From Nisaea sp. (GTDB taxonomy: Bacteria; Pseudomonadota; Alphaproteobacteria; Thalassobaculales; Thalassobaculaceae), in contig NZ_JAEPQA010000016.1 of NCBI RefSeq assembly GCF_017640745.1, positions 1-64,000 on the forward strand: DNA of 64,000 nt, written 5' to 3'. Position numbers and translations under genes: made by a program. Below the pieces are notes generated by a model that saw only the letters and a program-made list of their open reading frames with translations, did no database searches and was not told the DNA's origin. Positions 8,837-17,969 of this stretch are shown here, one piece after another. Positions within the stretch are counted from its first letter, which is position 1. Every line of letters starts with the position of its first letter.

Positions 8837-9593
8837 ACCGAAGTTGGGCCGCAACCCAATCGACCGCATCCACCACCGTCCCGACCACCTCGCCTGACGG
8901 AAGCGCCGAACGTTCCACCATCACCACCGGGATACGGAGCCTGCGGGCGGCGGCAATCTTGCCGTAGGTGGCACTCCCGCCGCTGTTCTTCGAGACCAGG
9001 ATGTCGACCGCGTTTTCGCTGAGGAACGCCAGTTCGTCCGCCTCGCCGAACGGCCCGCGCGCGAGCACCAGTTTCGCGTCCGGAGGCAGGTCTTCCTCAG
9101 GCGGCGGCTCCACGGAGCGCACGACGAAGGCGCAGTTCCAAAGCAAGAAATAGGACGCGAGGTCCTGGCGGCCGATGGAGAGAAACACGGTCAGAGGCGC
9201 GTTCGAGGAAAGCTCGTCCAGAATGTCTGCCGCAGCCTCGTTGTCCGCCGCCATATGCCAGTTGTCGCCCGGCTCCCGGTTCCATTCCGGCCGGATCAGA
9301 TGCAGGCAGGGCACCAACGCAGCCTTAGCCGCTTCGGCCGCGTTGGCGGAGATCCGCGCCGCGTAGGGGTGGGTTGCATCGACCAGTGCGGAGATGCCCT
9401 CCGTCTTCAAATACTCCGCCAGCCCCTCGGCGCCACCGAAACCGCCCGTCCGGACCTCGCAGTCCGGAAGCTTCGGGTCGCGCGTGCGTCCGGCGAGCGA
9501 AAGGATGATTTCGAGATCCGGATGGGCCTCCCGCACAGCCGCGACAAAACTGTTCGCAAGTTCGGTCCCGCCGAGAACGAGCAGGCGCGCCAT
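8835..9593 (-). CDS. cobK: precorrin-6A/cobalt-precorrin-6A reductase (CobK/CbiJ)
   Basis: NAD(P)H-dependent reductase of the corrin macrocycle. 252 residues, with an N-terminal LLVLGGTELAN segment, DATHPYAARISANA and a C-terminal VSKNSGGSATYGKIAAAR motif that is diagnostic of CobK/CbiJ. It runs opposite to cobM and is 3 bases downstream of cbiD on the minus strand, so the pair is probably one transcript. The stop codon (8835-8837) lies within the outer arm of the palindromic repeat. Confidence 0.94.
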   Translation of the reverse strand: MARLLVLGGTELANSFVAAVREAHPDLEIILSLAGRTRDPKLPDCEVRTGGFGGAEGLAEYLKTEGISALVDATHPYAARISANAAEAAKAALVPCLHLIRPEWNREPGDNWHMAADNEAAADILDELSSNAPLTVFLSIGRQDLASYFLLWNCAFVVRSVEPPPEEDLPPDAKLVLARGPFGEADELAFLSENAVDILVSKNSGGSATYGKIAAARRLRIPVVMVERSALPSGEVVGTVVDAVDWVAAQLR

Positions 9594-9596
9594 ACC

Positions 9597-10688
9597 TCAG
9601 ACCTCGCCCGCGCTGCCGACGAGGGTGCCCTCGCGGTCGAACACCTCGACGATGACCTCCGTCCCGGCGCCGTCCAGCACCTGCAGTGCCTCCTCCCGTG
9701 CCAGCGTCGCGATCCGGTCACCCAGCAGCAGATTCGCTGCCTTCGCGATGTTCAGCACTTCGAGTCCGGTATTCGCCTCCCGTGCCGCCCGCACCTGGCT
9801 CTCGGCCCCTCCGACCTCGCCGAGCCGGGCGGCGAGCCAGTCCATGTCGATCTGGCTGCGGCCGGAATGCAGGTCCATGTGACCCTCGGCCAGCTTCGCC
9901 AGCTTGGCGAAGCCGCCGCCGATGATCAGTTTCGGCACCGGATGGCGGCGGAGATATTTCAGCATGCCGCCGGCGAAATCGCCCATGTCGATGAAGGCGG
10001 TTTCCGGCAACCCGTGCCGCTTGGCCACCGCCGCCTCCGAGGTCGAGCCGGTGCAGGCGGCGATCAGCGGAAAGCCCTCTGCCCGCGCAACGTCGATGCC
10101 GCGATGGATGGAATGGATCCAGGCCGAGCAGGAGAACGGCACGACCACGCCCGTCGTGCCGAGGATCGAGAGCCCGCCGACAATGCCGAGGCGGGGGTTC
10201 CAGGTCTTGCGTGCCAGCGCCTCCCCGCCGGGAACGGAGATCTCGATTTCGACGTCGCCGGAACCGTCATGCGCCGCCGCGACCTCCGCCACGACGCCGC
10301 GCATCAGGTCGCGCGGGACCGGATTGATCGCGGGCTCGCCCGGCGGGATCGGCAGGCCCGCTTTGGTCACCGTACCGACCCCTTCGCCCGCGCGGAAGGT
10401 CACGCCGCTCCCCTTCGCGCCGGGTCGAACGGTTACGGAGATGGTGGCGAGGTGGGTGACGTCGGGATCGTCGCCCGCATCCTTCACAATGGCGGCTGTC
10501 GCGGCGCCATCCGAAAGCGATTCGCGAGAGAGCGCGAAGGACGGTTGCTCGCCCTTCGGAAGCGTGATGGAGACAGGGTCGGGAAACGCACCCGTCAGCA
10601 GCGCCGTATAGGCCGCCTTCGTCGCCGCCGTCGCGCAGGCGCCCGTGGTCCAGCCGCGCCTCAGAGGTCCGTCCGGTTTCCTTGCCAT
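9597..10688 (-). CDS. cbiD: cobalt-precorrin-5B C1-methyltransferase (CbiD)
   Basis: Methylates C-1, the anaerobic-pathway counterpart of CobF. About 363 residues. The family N-terminus (LRRGWTTGACATAATKAA) begins ten residues after an ATG at 10688, which I take as the start; the frame stays open to 10847 but that extension is unlike CbiD. Other signatures are GEGVGTVTKAGLPIPPGEPAINPVPR and a glycine-rich IGGGFAKLAKLAEGHMDLHS. It diverges from cobA across 151 bases with no riboswitch that I can see. Confidence 0.94.
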   Translation of the reverse strand: MARKPDGPLRRGWTTGACATAATKAAYTALLTGAFPDPVSITLPKGEQPSFALSRESLSDGAATAAIVKDAGDDPDVTHLATISVTVRPGAKGSGVTFRAGEGVGTVTKAGLPIPPGEPAINPVPRDLMRGVVAEVAAAHDGSGDVEIEISVPGGEALARKTWNPRLGIVGGLSILGTTGVVVPFSCSAWIHSIHRGIDVARAEGFPLIAACTGSTSEAAVAKRHGLPETAFIDMGDFAGGMLKYLRRHPVPKLIIGGGFAKLAKLAEGHMDLHSGRSQIDMDWLAARLGEVGGAESQVRAAREANTGLEVLNIAKAANLLLGDRIATLAREEALQVLDGAGTEVIVEVFDREGTLVGSAGEV

Positions 10689-10839
10689 GGGAAATGTCTT
10701 AGACCGTCCGGGCGCCGCCATCCATGTCGAATTCGCGCGGCAAGAGGACGCCCGCACGGCAGAGCGGACAAAGTTCCGCGGCAAGGATGGGGACGTTACC
10801 GCGCTGGTATTGGGGAAAGTGCGGGGGTAGGTTTGAGAG

Positions 10840-11682
10840 ATGAGCAAGTTGACTGATTTCGCCGCCGATTTCGCGCCCGGAAGCGTCTGGCTGGTGGGCG
10901 CCGGCCCCGGCCATGCCGGACTGCTGACGCTGCAGGCGCATGCCGCCCTACAGGCGGCAGATGTGATCGTCTATGACGCGCTGGTCGGCGACGATATCCT
11001 CGCGCTCGCGCCGGACGCGACTCCGCGCGAGTACGCGGGAAAACGCGGCGGCAAGCCCTCGCCGAAACAGGCCGACATCACGCTCCGCCTGATCCAGCTC
11101 GCCCGCCAGGGCAAGCGGGTGCTGCGGCTGAAGGGTGGCGACCCGTTCGTCTTCGGACGCGGCGGCGAGGAAGCGCTTTCCCTCGTCCAGGCCGGCGTGC
11201 CGTTCCGGATCTGCCCCGGCATCACCGCCGGGATCGGCGGCCTCGCCTTCGCCGGAATCCCGCTCACCCACCGGGACACAAACCATGCCGTGACCATGAT
11301 CACCGGCCACGACGCGACCGGGAATGTGACCGGCGTCGACTGGGAAGCGGTCGCCAAGGGCAGCCCGGCGCTCGTCCTCTACATGGCGATCAAGCATATC
11401 GGCGCGATCGCGGAGAAGCTGATCGCCGCCGGCCGTTCGCCGGAGGAACCGGTCGCCGTGGTCACCAACGCCTCGCTGCCGGAAATGAGCGTGCTGGAGA
11501 CGACACTCGGTAGGGCCGCCGCCGATATCGACGCCCATAAGGTAAAACCGCCGGCCATCGTCGCGATCGGCGAGATCGTCCGCCTGCGCGCCGGGCTCGA
11601 CTGGCTCGGCGCCGAGGACGGCCGCGAGCTGGACGCGGATCCGCTCGGCCTCGGACGGGGCGACAGCGAACAGACCGGATGA
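10840..11682 (+). CDS. cobA: uroporphyrinogen-III C-methyltransferase (SUMT, CobA)
   Basis: Adds methyl groups at C-2 and C-7 of uroporphyrinogen III to give precorrin-2, the entry to the B12 and siroheme branches. 280 residues. Signatures: LVGAGPGHAGLLTLQA (P-loop-like SAM site), VIVYDALV, YAGKRGG, RLKGGDPFVFGRGGEE and CPGITAGIGG. It lacks the N-terminal CysG dehydrogenase/ferrochelatase part. The stop overlaps the cobB start by 4 bases (ATGA). Confidence 0.96.
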   Translation: MSKLTDFAADFAPGSVWLVGAGPGHAGLLTLQAHAALQAADVIVYDALVGDDILALAPDATPREYAGKRGGKPSPKQADITLRLIQLARQGKRVLRLKGGDPFVFGRGGEEALSLVQAGVPFRICPGITAGIGGLAFAGIPLTHRDTNHAVTMITGHDATGNVTGVDWEAVAKGSPALVLYMAIKHIGAIAEKLIAAGRSPEEPVAVVTNASLPEMSVLETTLGRAAADIDAHKVKPPAIVAIGEIVRLRAGLDWLGAEDGRELDADPLGLGRGDSEQTG

Positions 11683-13013
11683 GCACGCCGACCGGCCTGA
11701 TCGTCGCCGCGCCTGCCTCGGGCAGCGGCAAGACCACGATCACCCTCGGCCTCTTGCGCGCGCTCAGGCGCCGCGGCATCGATGTCGCAAGCGCCAAGAT
11801 CGGTCCGGACTATATCGATCCTGCCTTCCATGCCGCCGCGACCGGGCGCCCCTGCCCCAATCTCGACAGCTGGGCGATGCGCCCGGAAACGCTTGCCGCC
11901 GCCCGTCCGTCAGATGCCAACCTGGTCGTGGCGGAGGGCGTCATGGGCCTCTTCGACGGGGCCAATCTCGGCGAGGAACACGATCCCTTCGGCGACGGCT
12001 CGACGGCCAGCATCGCGCGGCGCACCGGCTGGCCGGTCGTCCTCGTCGTGGACGCAGCGCGCCAGGCGCAGTCGATCGCAGCCCTCGTCGCCGGTTTCGC
12101 GAACTTCGACCCGGAAATCACGCTCGCCGGCGTCATCCTCAACAGGGTCGGCAGTGCCCGTCACGAGGAAATGCTCCGGCGGGCCCTGCTGAACAACGGC
12201 CATCCGGTGCTCGGTGCCGTCCGCGCGGACAAGGCGATCGAACGCCCGAGCCGTCATCTCGGCCTCGTCCAGGCAGGCGAGCATCCCGACCTCGAAGCCT
12301 TCCTCGATCAGGCCGCGGACAAGATGGACGCGGAGCTCGACATCAAGGCGATCATCGCCGCGGCCCGCGCGGGCAGCACGGCCACGAACGGAAGCGCGGC
12401 GGCGGCGCCGTTGCCGCCCCTCGGTCAGCGCATCGCCGTCGCCCGGGACGCGGCCTTTGCCTTCACCTATCCGCATGTCCTCGACGACTGGCGGAAGGCA
12501 GGAGCGGACCTCTCCTTCTTCTCGCCCCTCGCAGACGAAGCGCCGGCGAAGGATGCCGACGCGGTCTACTTGCCCGGCGGCTACCCGGAACTCCATGCCG
12601 GGCGCATTGCGTCGGCTGGAACCTTCCTGAAGGCGGTTCGGCAGTTGGCCGGATCAGGCGCCGCGATCTACGGCGAGTGCGGCGGCTATATGGTGCTGGG
12701 CGAGAGCCTGACCGACGCCGACGGCAAGGCGCATCCGATGCTCGCCCTTCTGCCACACGCAACCAGCTTCGCCGCGCCGAAACGCCATCTCGGCTACCGT
12801 GTCGCCGAAGCGCTCGCCGCCACTCCGCTCGGCCCTGCCGGAAGCGTTTGGCGCGGGCATGAATTCCACTATGCTTGCGATGTCGGTTCCGTTGCCGGAA
12901 CGCAGCTCTTCCGGATCTCCGATGCCTCTGGCGCGGAGCTCGGGACGATCGGCGGCTGCAGCGGATCCGTCTTCGGATCCTTTCTGCACCTGATCGACCG
13001 TTCGGGTACCTGA
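11679..13013 (+). CDS. cobB: cobyrinate/hydrogenobyrinate a,c-diamide synthase (CobB/CbiA)
   Basis: Glutamine-dependent, ATP-using amidation of the a and c carboxylates. 444 residues. The N-terminal domain has a P-loop ASGSGKTT at about residues 12-19 and the KIGPDYIDPAFH segment. The C-terminal class I glutamine amidotransferase-like domain contains the nucleophile Cys in YGECGGYMVLG. It overlaps cobA by 4 bases. Assignment to CbiA or CobB depends on whether cobalt is already present; CbiX, CbiD and CbiG in the cluster favour CbiA chemistry. Confidence 0.95.
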   Translation: MSTPTGLIVAAPASGSGKTTITLGLLRALRRRGIDVASAKIGPDYIDPAFHAAATGRPCPNLDSWAMRPETLAAARPSDANLVVAEGVMGLFDGANLGEEHDPFGDGSTASIARRTGWPVVLVVDAARQAQSIAALVAGFANFDPEITLAGVILNRVGSARHEEMLRRALLNNGHPVLGAVRADKAIERPSRHLGLVQAGEHPDLEAFLDQAADKMDAELDIKAIIAAARAGSTATNGSAAAAPLPPLGQRIAVARDAAFAFTYPHVLDDWRKAGADLSFFSPLADEAPAKDADAVYLPGGYPELHAGRIASAGTFLKAVRQLAGSGAAIYGECGGYMVLGESLTDADGKAHPMLALLPHATSFAAPKRHLGYRVAEALAATPLGPAGSVWRGHEFHYACDVGSVAGTQLFRISDASGAELGTIGGCSGSVFGSFLHLIDRSGT

Positions 13014-13032
13014 CCCATAGCGGGAACGCACC

Positions 13033-14280
13033 ATGTCCGGGACCAGCGACCAAAGCCTCCATCCGGGCTCGATCGAAACCCGCCAGGGCTGGATCATCGT
13101 CGCCGCCTCGCTTGCCTATATCATGGTCGCCTTCGGGCCCTCCTACCTGCTGGTCGTCAGCCTGAAACCGATCGCGGCGGGTTTCGGCTGGCCGCGCTGG
13201 GTGCCGTCGCTCGCCTATTCCCTGCTGCTGCTCGGCACCGGCCTCGGCGGCATCGTCATGGGGCTCTGGGCCGACCGGGCGGGACTCGGAAAGCCGGTCC
13301 TGCTCGGCGCGGTCGTGGCGGGGAGCGGCGTCATGGCCGCCAGCTTTGCCGCGAACGAGTGGGTGCTGCTCCTGCTCTGCGGGCCGGTGATCGGCTTTCT
13401 CGGCACTTCCGCCGCCTTTGCCCCGTTGCTGACGAACACGACACGCTGGTTCGACCGGCGGCGCGGCATCGCGGTCTCCATCGTCGCCAGCGGACAGGCC
13501 CTCGCCGGCGCGATCTGGCCGCAGATCTTCAATTACGGCATCGAGCAAGCCGGCTGGCGCCAGACCTGGTTCGCCTATGGCGCGCTTTCGGTCTGCGTCA
13601 TGCTGCCCCTGGTGCTGATCCTGCGCCGCCCGCCGCCAGAACAGCCGAAGCCGGCGGGCCTCGGCGCCAGTGCGCCGGTCCGGCAATCCACCGCCATGCG
13701 GCAGATGCCGCTCGCCTTCCTCTCCCTCGCAATCGTCGGCTGCTGCGTCGCCATGGCGATGCCGATGGTCCATATCGTCGCCTATTGCACCGATCTCGGT
13801 TTCGAGGCGGCGCGGGGCGCCGAGATGCTCTCCCTGCTGCTTGCCTGCAGCGCTGTCAGCCGGCTCGGCTTCGGCTTCCTCTCCGACCGGATCGGCGGGT
13901 TGCAGACGATCTTCATCGGCGCCGCGTTGCAGGCGCTCGCGCTCTCGCTCTTCGCCGTGGTCGACAGCCTGACCGGCCTCTACCTCGTCTCCGCCCTCTT
14001 CGGCTTGGTCTTCGGGGGCATCGTGCCGGCCTATGCCCTCGCGACGCGCGAGATGCACCCGCACGGCGAGGTCGGCTGGCGCATGGGCGTGGTGTTCTTC
14101 TTCGGCACCGTCGGCATGGCGACAGGCGGCTTCCTCGGCGGCTGGATCTTCGACCTGACCGGCTACTACCCGCTCGCTTTCGTGGTCGGCGTCAGCTTCA
14201 ACATCGTGAACCTGCTCTGTCTGACCTGGCTGATCCGCTACCGTTCGGTCGCGCTCCTGTCCGAACCCGCCGCGGCCTGA
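13033..14280 (+). CDS. MFS transporter, monocarboxylate/oxalate-formate antiporter-like
   Basis: 415-residue major facilitator with about 12 hydrophobic segments, a central hydrophilic loop near residues 200-215, and a motif A-like sequence in the first half (GLWADRAGLGKP) echoed in the second (FLSDRIGG). The overall look is that of MFS carriers of organic acids. It begins 19 bases after cobB in the same direction, so it may ride on that transcript, but nothing in the sequence ties it to corrinoids. It ends head-to-head with the next minus-strand gene with no gap. Substrate unknown. Confidence 0.8.
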   Translation: MSGTSDQSLHPGSIETRQGWIIVAASLAYIMVAFGPSYLLVVSLKPIAAGFGWPRWVPSLAYSLLLLGTGLGGIVMGLWADRAGLGKPVLLGAVVAGSGVMAASFAANEWVLLLLCGPVIGFLGTSAAFAPLLTNTTRWFDRRRGIAVSIVASGQALAGAIWPQIFNYGIEQAGWRQTWFAYGALSVCVMLPLVLILRRPPPEQPKPAGLGASAPVRQSTAMRQMPLAFLSLAIVGCCVAMAMPMVHIVAYCTDLGFEAARGAEMLSLLLACSAVSRLGFGFLSDRIGGLQTIFIGAALQALALSLFAVVDSLTGLYLVSALFGLVFGGIVPAYALATREMHPHGEVGWRMGVVFFFGTVGMATGGFLGGWIFDLTGYYPLAFVVGVSFNIVNLLCLTWLIRYRSVALLSEPAAA

Positions 14281-15147
14281 TCAGGCCTCGAGGACCATCG
14301 CGCGGATCTCCGACAGGTCGCGCGGGCCGTAGCCCCTGAAGACGCCGTGCTTGAAGACCTGGCGCGCCGTCTGGCAGACCCACATCGGAATGCCCAGCGC
14401 CTCGCCCTGCTCGATGGCGAGATCGACATCCTTCATCAAAATATCGACGGCCGCGCCGAAACTGGCGCCCTCGGCCAGGAGGAAATCCGGAAAGACGCTC
14501 ATGCTCGCAAAGCTGCGGCCGGTTCCGTTGTTCAGGATCCGGAGCATGTCCTCGGGTTTGACGCCGCCCTTCTCGGCCATCGCCATGGCCTCGACCGTGG
14601 CGACCAGCGCGGTCGCGAAGACGATGTTGTTCGTGAGTTTCATGACCTGCGCGATGCCCGGCCGGTCGCCGGCTATCACCACGGTCTTGCCCCAGGCCTC
14701 GAACACCGGCTTCAGCGCTTCGGTGGTTTCGGGATCGCCGGAGACCATGACGGAGAGCGTTCCCGCCCGCGCACCCGCCGGCCCGCCGCTGATCGGCGCA
14801 TCGACGAGCGTGACCTCTTTACCAGAGCAGGCCCGCTCCACCTCCTCGACGAACGGGCCGCCGACGGTACAGGTATTGACCAGAGTGCGGATCGCGGAAC
14901 CGGCCAGCAGACCGTCCTTTCCATTCAGCGCGTTCCGGAAGATGCCGAGCGTCGGCAGCGAGACGACCACGATCTCGCAATTGTCGGCGAGGTCCTTCGG
15001 CGAGGCGGCACGCCTTGCCTGACGCTCCAGCAGAGGCTGCATCGCTTCCGCCCGCACGTCGAAGACCCAGAGTTCGTGCCCGGCGTCGAGCAGCTTTCCG
15101 GACATCGGCAGCCCCATGGCGCCGACCCCGAGATATCCGATACGCAT
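14281..15147 (-). CDS. NAD(P)-dependent beta-hydroxyacid dehydrogenase (HIBADH family)
   Basis: 288 residues. N-terminal Rossmann fold with GYLGVGAMGLPM, substrate motif DAPISGGPAGARAGTL near residue 115, and the catalytic Lys in KLTNN near residue 170. These are the hallmarks of 3-hydroxyisobutyrate dehydrogenase, tartronate semialdehyde reductase and related enzymes; the exact substrate cannot be assigned. A strong Shine-Dalgarno (GGGAGGGG) precedes the ATG at 15147. It is convergent with the MFS gene, its coding end abutting that gene's stop. Confidence 0.85.
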   Translation of the reverse strand: MRIGYLGVGAMGLPMSGKLLDAGHELWVFDVRAEAMQPLLERQARRAASPKDLADNCEIVVVSLPTLGIFRNALNGKDGLLAGSAIRTLVNTCTVGGPFVEEVERACSGKEVTLVDAPISGGPAGARAGTLSVMVSGDPETTEALKPVFEAWGKTVVIAGDRPGIAQVMKLTNNIVFATALVATVEAMAMAEKGGVKPEDMLRILNNGTGRSFASMSVFPDFLLAEGASFGAAVDILMKDVDLAIEQGEALGIPMWVCQTARQVFKHGVFRGYGPRDLSEIRAMVLEA

Positions 15148-15262
15148 CAGTCCCCTCCCATTTGCCGGTTCTTTTTCTTCGGCAAATGGTAGCGCGCCCC
15201 GCGCAGCGGAGGAAATGGCGGCGAACGGCAGAGTGAAACTTACGGGAACGGACAGAAAAAGA

Positions 15263-15766
15263 TCAGACGGGCGGCTTGCCGCTGATGATCTTGGTCTTGG
15301 CCTTCGGCTTGTATTTCGGCGCCGCCTTGGCTTCAGCCTTCTTCAGCGGCACGCCGAACAGTTCGAGATGATGATCGACCAGTTCGAAGCCGAGTTCGCG
15401 AGCGATGTAGTCCTTCAGCGCCTCGAGTTCCTCGTTGTAGAACTCGATCACGTCGCCTGTGGTCACGTCGATCATGTGGTGGTGGTGATCTTCCTCACCA
15501 TTCACCTCTTCATAGCGCGCGCGGCCGTCGCCGAAATCGCGCTTGGTGACGATATTGGCTTCCTCGAACAGCTTCATGGTCCGGTAGACCGTGGCGATCG
15601 AGATCGAGCGGTCGATTTCCCGTACCCGCTCATGCAGCGATTCAACGTCGGGATGGTCTTCCGCTTCCGACAGCACGCGCGCAATGACGCGCCGCGGCTC
15701 CGTCATTTTCAGCCCTTTTTCGAGGCACAGGGCGGCAACCCTCGATTCCATGCTGGCTTCAGCCAT
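15263..15766 (-). CDS. fur: Fur family transcriptional regulator
   Basis: Metal-responsive repressor of about 167 residues. An N-terminal winged helix (MTEPRRVIARVL, then ISIATVYRTMKLFEE recognition region) is followed by a dimerisation/metal domain with EEDHHHHMIDV and a second His pair (DHH). The CxxC pairs of some Fur proteins are absent, as in alphaproteobacterial Fur. The C-terminus carries an unusual Lys/Pro/Ala-rich tail of about 25 residues. I chose ATG 15766; the frame is open upstream to 15865 but that stretch is not Fur-like. The upstream DNA is AT-richer and contains a TATATT that could be a -10 element. Fur is the likeliest member; Irr or Zur cannot be excluded by eye. Confidence 0.88.
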   Translation of the reverse strand: MAEASMESRVAALCLEKGLKMTEPRRVIARVLSEAEDHPDVESLHERVREIDRSISIATVYRTMKLFEEANIVTKRDFGDGRARYEEVNGEEDHHHHMIDVTTGDVIEFYNEELEALKDYIARELGFELVDHHLELFGVPLKKAEAKAAPKYKPKAKTKIISGKPPV

Positions 15767-15982
15767 TCCCTGACAACGCTCCGTTCTGTCGGGACCATCT
15801 TCGGATTGGGAGAATATAACAGCACCTTTGACAAGACAAACCAGCTTTCCACTCGGACGGCGCATAGCCCGTCGTCCGGGCCGTCCGGACCGCGCCGGAG
15901 ATCGCGACTGTTTCGGGAGTCAAACGAATCGCATTTCGGTGGTATTGTATGAAAATGCAATTCCAGGTTCGGGAGGCATATC

Positions 15983-16564
15983 GTGACATCAGAAAGATCA
16001 CAACTGCTGGTGAACAGGGATCAGATCTGCAGACTCTATGGTGTTTGGTCGGAGATGCCGGAGGACAAGCCGCGCCAGGCACTCGACCCGTTGGCGCTGG
16101 GCGCTCCCCTGCTTCCCCACCTCGCTCTGCTGAAGGCGCTTCCGGACGGGTTCCAGTACGACCTCGTGGGGGAAAGGGTGAGTGAACTTTCCAACACCTT
16201 CCGCCGCGGAGCCACCGCGATGGCGCAGAAGGAAACGGGAAACCGGCGTGCCGACCTGTTCCGGCGGATGCGCGCGGTCGCGGAGACCCGTCAGCCTGAG
16301 GCCCGTTTCGACGCCATCGAGAACCCATCGGGCCACAGGCCGCGCTATTTCAGCATGATCCTGCCGCTCTCGATCGGCGGCGGGACGGCCCGCGACCTCC
16401 TGGTCGGGATCTGGCCGATGACGGCATGTGGAGAGGAAATGCCGGGAGAGGAGGTGGCATCCGTCCCGCAATTCATCGACGACTTGCGCCGAGAGCGTAC
16501 ATCCTCACCGAGAGCCTGGTTTTGCCGAATCGCGTTCGGGGCGGAATCTATTGCCTCCTGCTAG
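15983..16564 (+). CDS. PAS domain protein (PAS_5-like)
   Basis: 193 residues. The pattern of an aromatic segment (RLYGVWSEM), a conserved LDPLALGAPLLPHLALL stretch and then a PAS-like core (YDLVGERVSELSNTFRRG) resembles PF07310 (PAS_5), a family expanded in Rhodospirillales and related alphaproteobacteria and mostly of unknown role. No output domain is attached. It diverges from fur across about 215 bases. Start by the first ATG; no strong Shine-Dalgarno. Confidence 0.6.
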   Translation: MTSERSQLLVNRDQICRLYGVWSEMPEDKPRQALDPLALGAPLLPHLALLKALPDGFQYDLVGERVSELSNTFRRGATAMAQKETGNRRADLFRRMRAVAETRQPEARFDAIENPSGHRPRYFSMILPLSIGGGTARDLLVGIWPMTACGEEMPGEEVASVPQFIDDLRRERTSSPRAWFCRIAFGAESIASC

Positions 16565-16696
16565 GCAGATTCGGACAAGACCCGAAGAATTCGACCAGGC
16601 TCAATCGAGATTTCATTTCAACAACAGGCACTAAGTCTTTGGACTCGCGTCGAGTCCTTGTACCGGCACCGATCTTGCTGATTTGGAGGCATGGAA

Positions 16697-17758
16697 ATGT
16701 CCCCGCTCCAGGTCGGCGCCGCCGAGTTCGGTCCCGTCGGTCTGACAATCGACACCACCGAAATGGACAGCCTTCACCGGCTGCCCCTCGGTCTGCTGCC
16801 CCTGAAGACCCAGGCACTGAAACGGCATTCCCTGATCAAGAATGCCCAGCTGAACAGCGTGGTCGAACTGTTCAACGACGGCGGATCCGGCAGCGGGCAG
16901 GTCCGGCCGGACTCCCTGCCCGGCCATTTCAACTCGAGCGATCCCGAATTGCTGAGCGACATCGCCATGCTGAAGCGCCTCGCCGCGATCGGCAGCTATG
17001 ATGTCTATACCCTGCGCGTCGCGCTTCGGGAGCTCGATATCGGGTTCGAGCACTACGACGCGCTGAAGCTTTCGCCGGAGAAATACCGCGAACTCACCCA
17101 GTTCATGAAACAGTACACACGGCCGATCATCCGGCGCCTTTTCGCGAAGGACGGCGGGCAGCTTGAGAGCTACGGCAATCTCGTCGAGTATCTGCGCAAT
17201 CCGGATCGCGACACCGTCCTGAAGGAGCTGGAGCGGCTCGCGGCCGATCTCGAAACCACGGTCGGGGCCATCCCGCGTTTTCTCGAGAATTACGGCGACA
17301 CCTTCCTCGGCTTCTCATATTTCCGCAGCTGCCTCACGGAATCCGAAAAGCGGATCCGGCTGTTCCGGCCGTGGACCGAGGAATTCCTCCGCTCCCCGAT
17401 CGCCCGCGACAACGCTTCTCTGCAGATCCGCGTCGCCCAGGGCCTCCAGTCCCTGCAGGAGATCGTGGAGTCCGTGCGCCAGCGCTTCACCTATTTCGAC
17501 CAGAGTTCGACCGAGTTCTGGGAGAACCCGACGGCCGAGTCCTTCCGTTGCCTCAGGTCCCAGATCACCGAACAGCACGCGGCGACCGGCAGCGTTCTCT
17601 GCGGTCTCGTGGTGAAGTTCAATCTCTGGACCGAGCGTTTCAGCACCCGCGGCGGCGGCCATCAGCGACGGCTGGAATTCCTCGAATCCGAAATTCTTCC
17701 CGGCCTGAACACGCTCGCGGAAACGGAGCGCCGGATCGCCATTCGCTTCCATAACTGA
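16697..17758 (+). CDS. conserved hypothetical protein, helical
   Basis: 353 residues, not recognised. No signal peptide or membrane segment is visible. Residues about 90-350 look largely alpha-helical, with charged heptad-like stretches (DTVLKELERLAADLETTVG). I use ATG 16697 rather than 16691 because GGAGG at 16685-16689 is correctly spaced (7 bases) only for the second ATG. A clear intrinsic terminator follows at 17774. Function unknown. Confidence 0.65.
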   Translation: MSPLQVGAAEFGPVGLTIDTTEMDSLHRLPLGLLPLKTQALKRHSLIKNAQLNSVVELFNDGGSGSGQVRPDSLPGHFNSSDPELLSDIAMLKRLAAIGSYDVYTLRVALRELDIGFEHYDALKLSPEKYRELTQFMKQYTRPIIRRLFAKDGGQLESYGNLVEYLRNPDRDTVLKELERLAADLETTVGAIPRFLENYGDTFLGFSYFRSCLTESEKRIRLFRPWTEEFLRSPIARDNASLQIRVAQGLQSLQEIVESVRQRFTYFDQSSTEFWENPTAESFRCLRSQITEQHAATGSVLCGLVVKFNLWTERFSTRGGGHQRRLEFLESEILPGLNTLAETERRIAIRFHN

Positions 17759-17773
17759 CGGAGACCGTTTCGC

Positions 17774-17810
17774 CGGCGCTTCGGGAGAGCGGGGGAAGCG
17801 CCGATTTTCT
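17774..17810 (+). terminator. intrinsic terminator after the 16697 gene
   Basis: Perfect 9-bp stem (17774-17782 paired with 17795-17803), a 12-base loop, then ATTTTCT. It lies between the hypothetical gene and tRNA-Thr on the plus strand. Confidence 0.7.
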
Positions 17811-17861
17811 CCTTGCACCGTGCGCCGGGACGTCTTAAGTAGCCGTTCCCGCGCAGGGTAT

Positions 17862-17937
17862 GCCGCAGTAGCTCAGTTGGTAGAGCACGTCATTCGTAAT
17901 GATGGGGTCGGGGGTTCGAGTCCCTTCTGCGGCACCA
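17862..17937 (+). tRNA. tRNA-Thr (anticodon CGU)
   Basis: Cloverleaf read directly: acceptor stem GCCGCAG (17862-17868) pairs with CTGCGGC (17927-17933); D arm GCTCAGTTGGTAGAGC; anticodon stem CGTCA/TGATG enclosing loop TTCGTAA, so the anticodon is CGU, reading ACG (Thr); T arm with GTTCGAGTC; discriminator A and an encoded CCA at 17935-17937. 76 bases. Confidence 0.97.
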
Positions 17938-17969
17938 CTTCCCGAAATTCCTCCAGGATCAAGCCGGTT

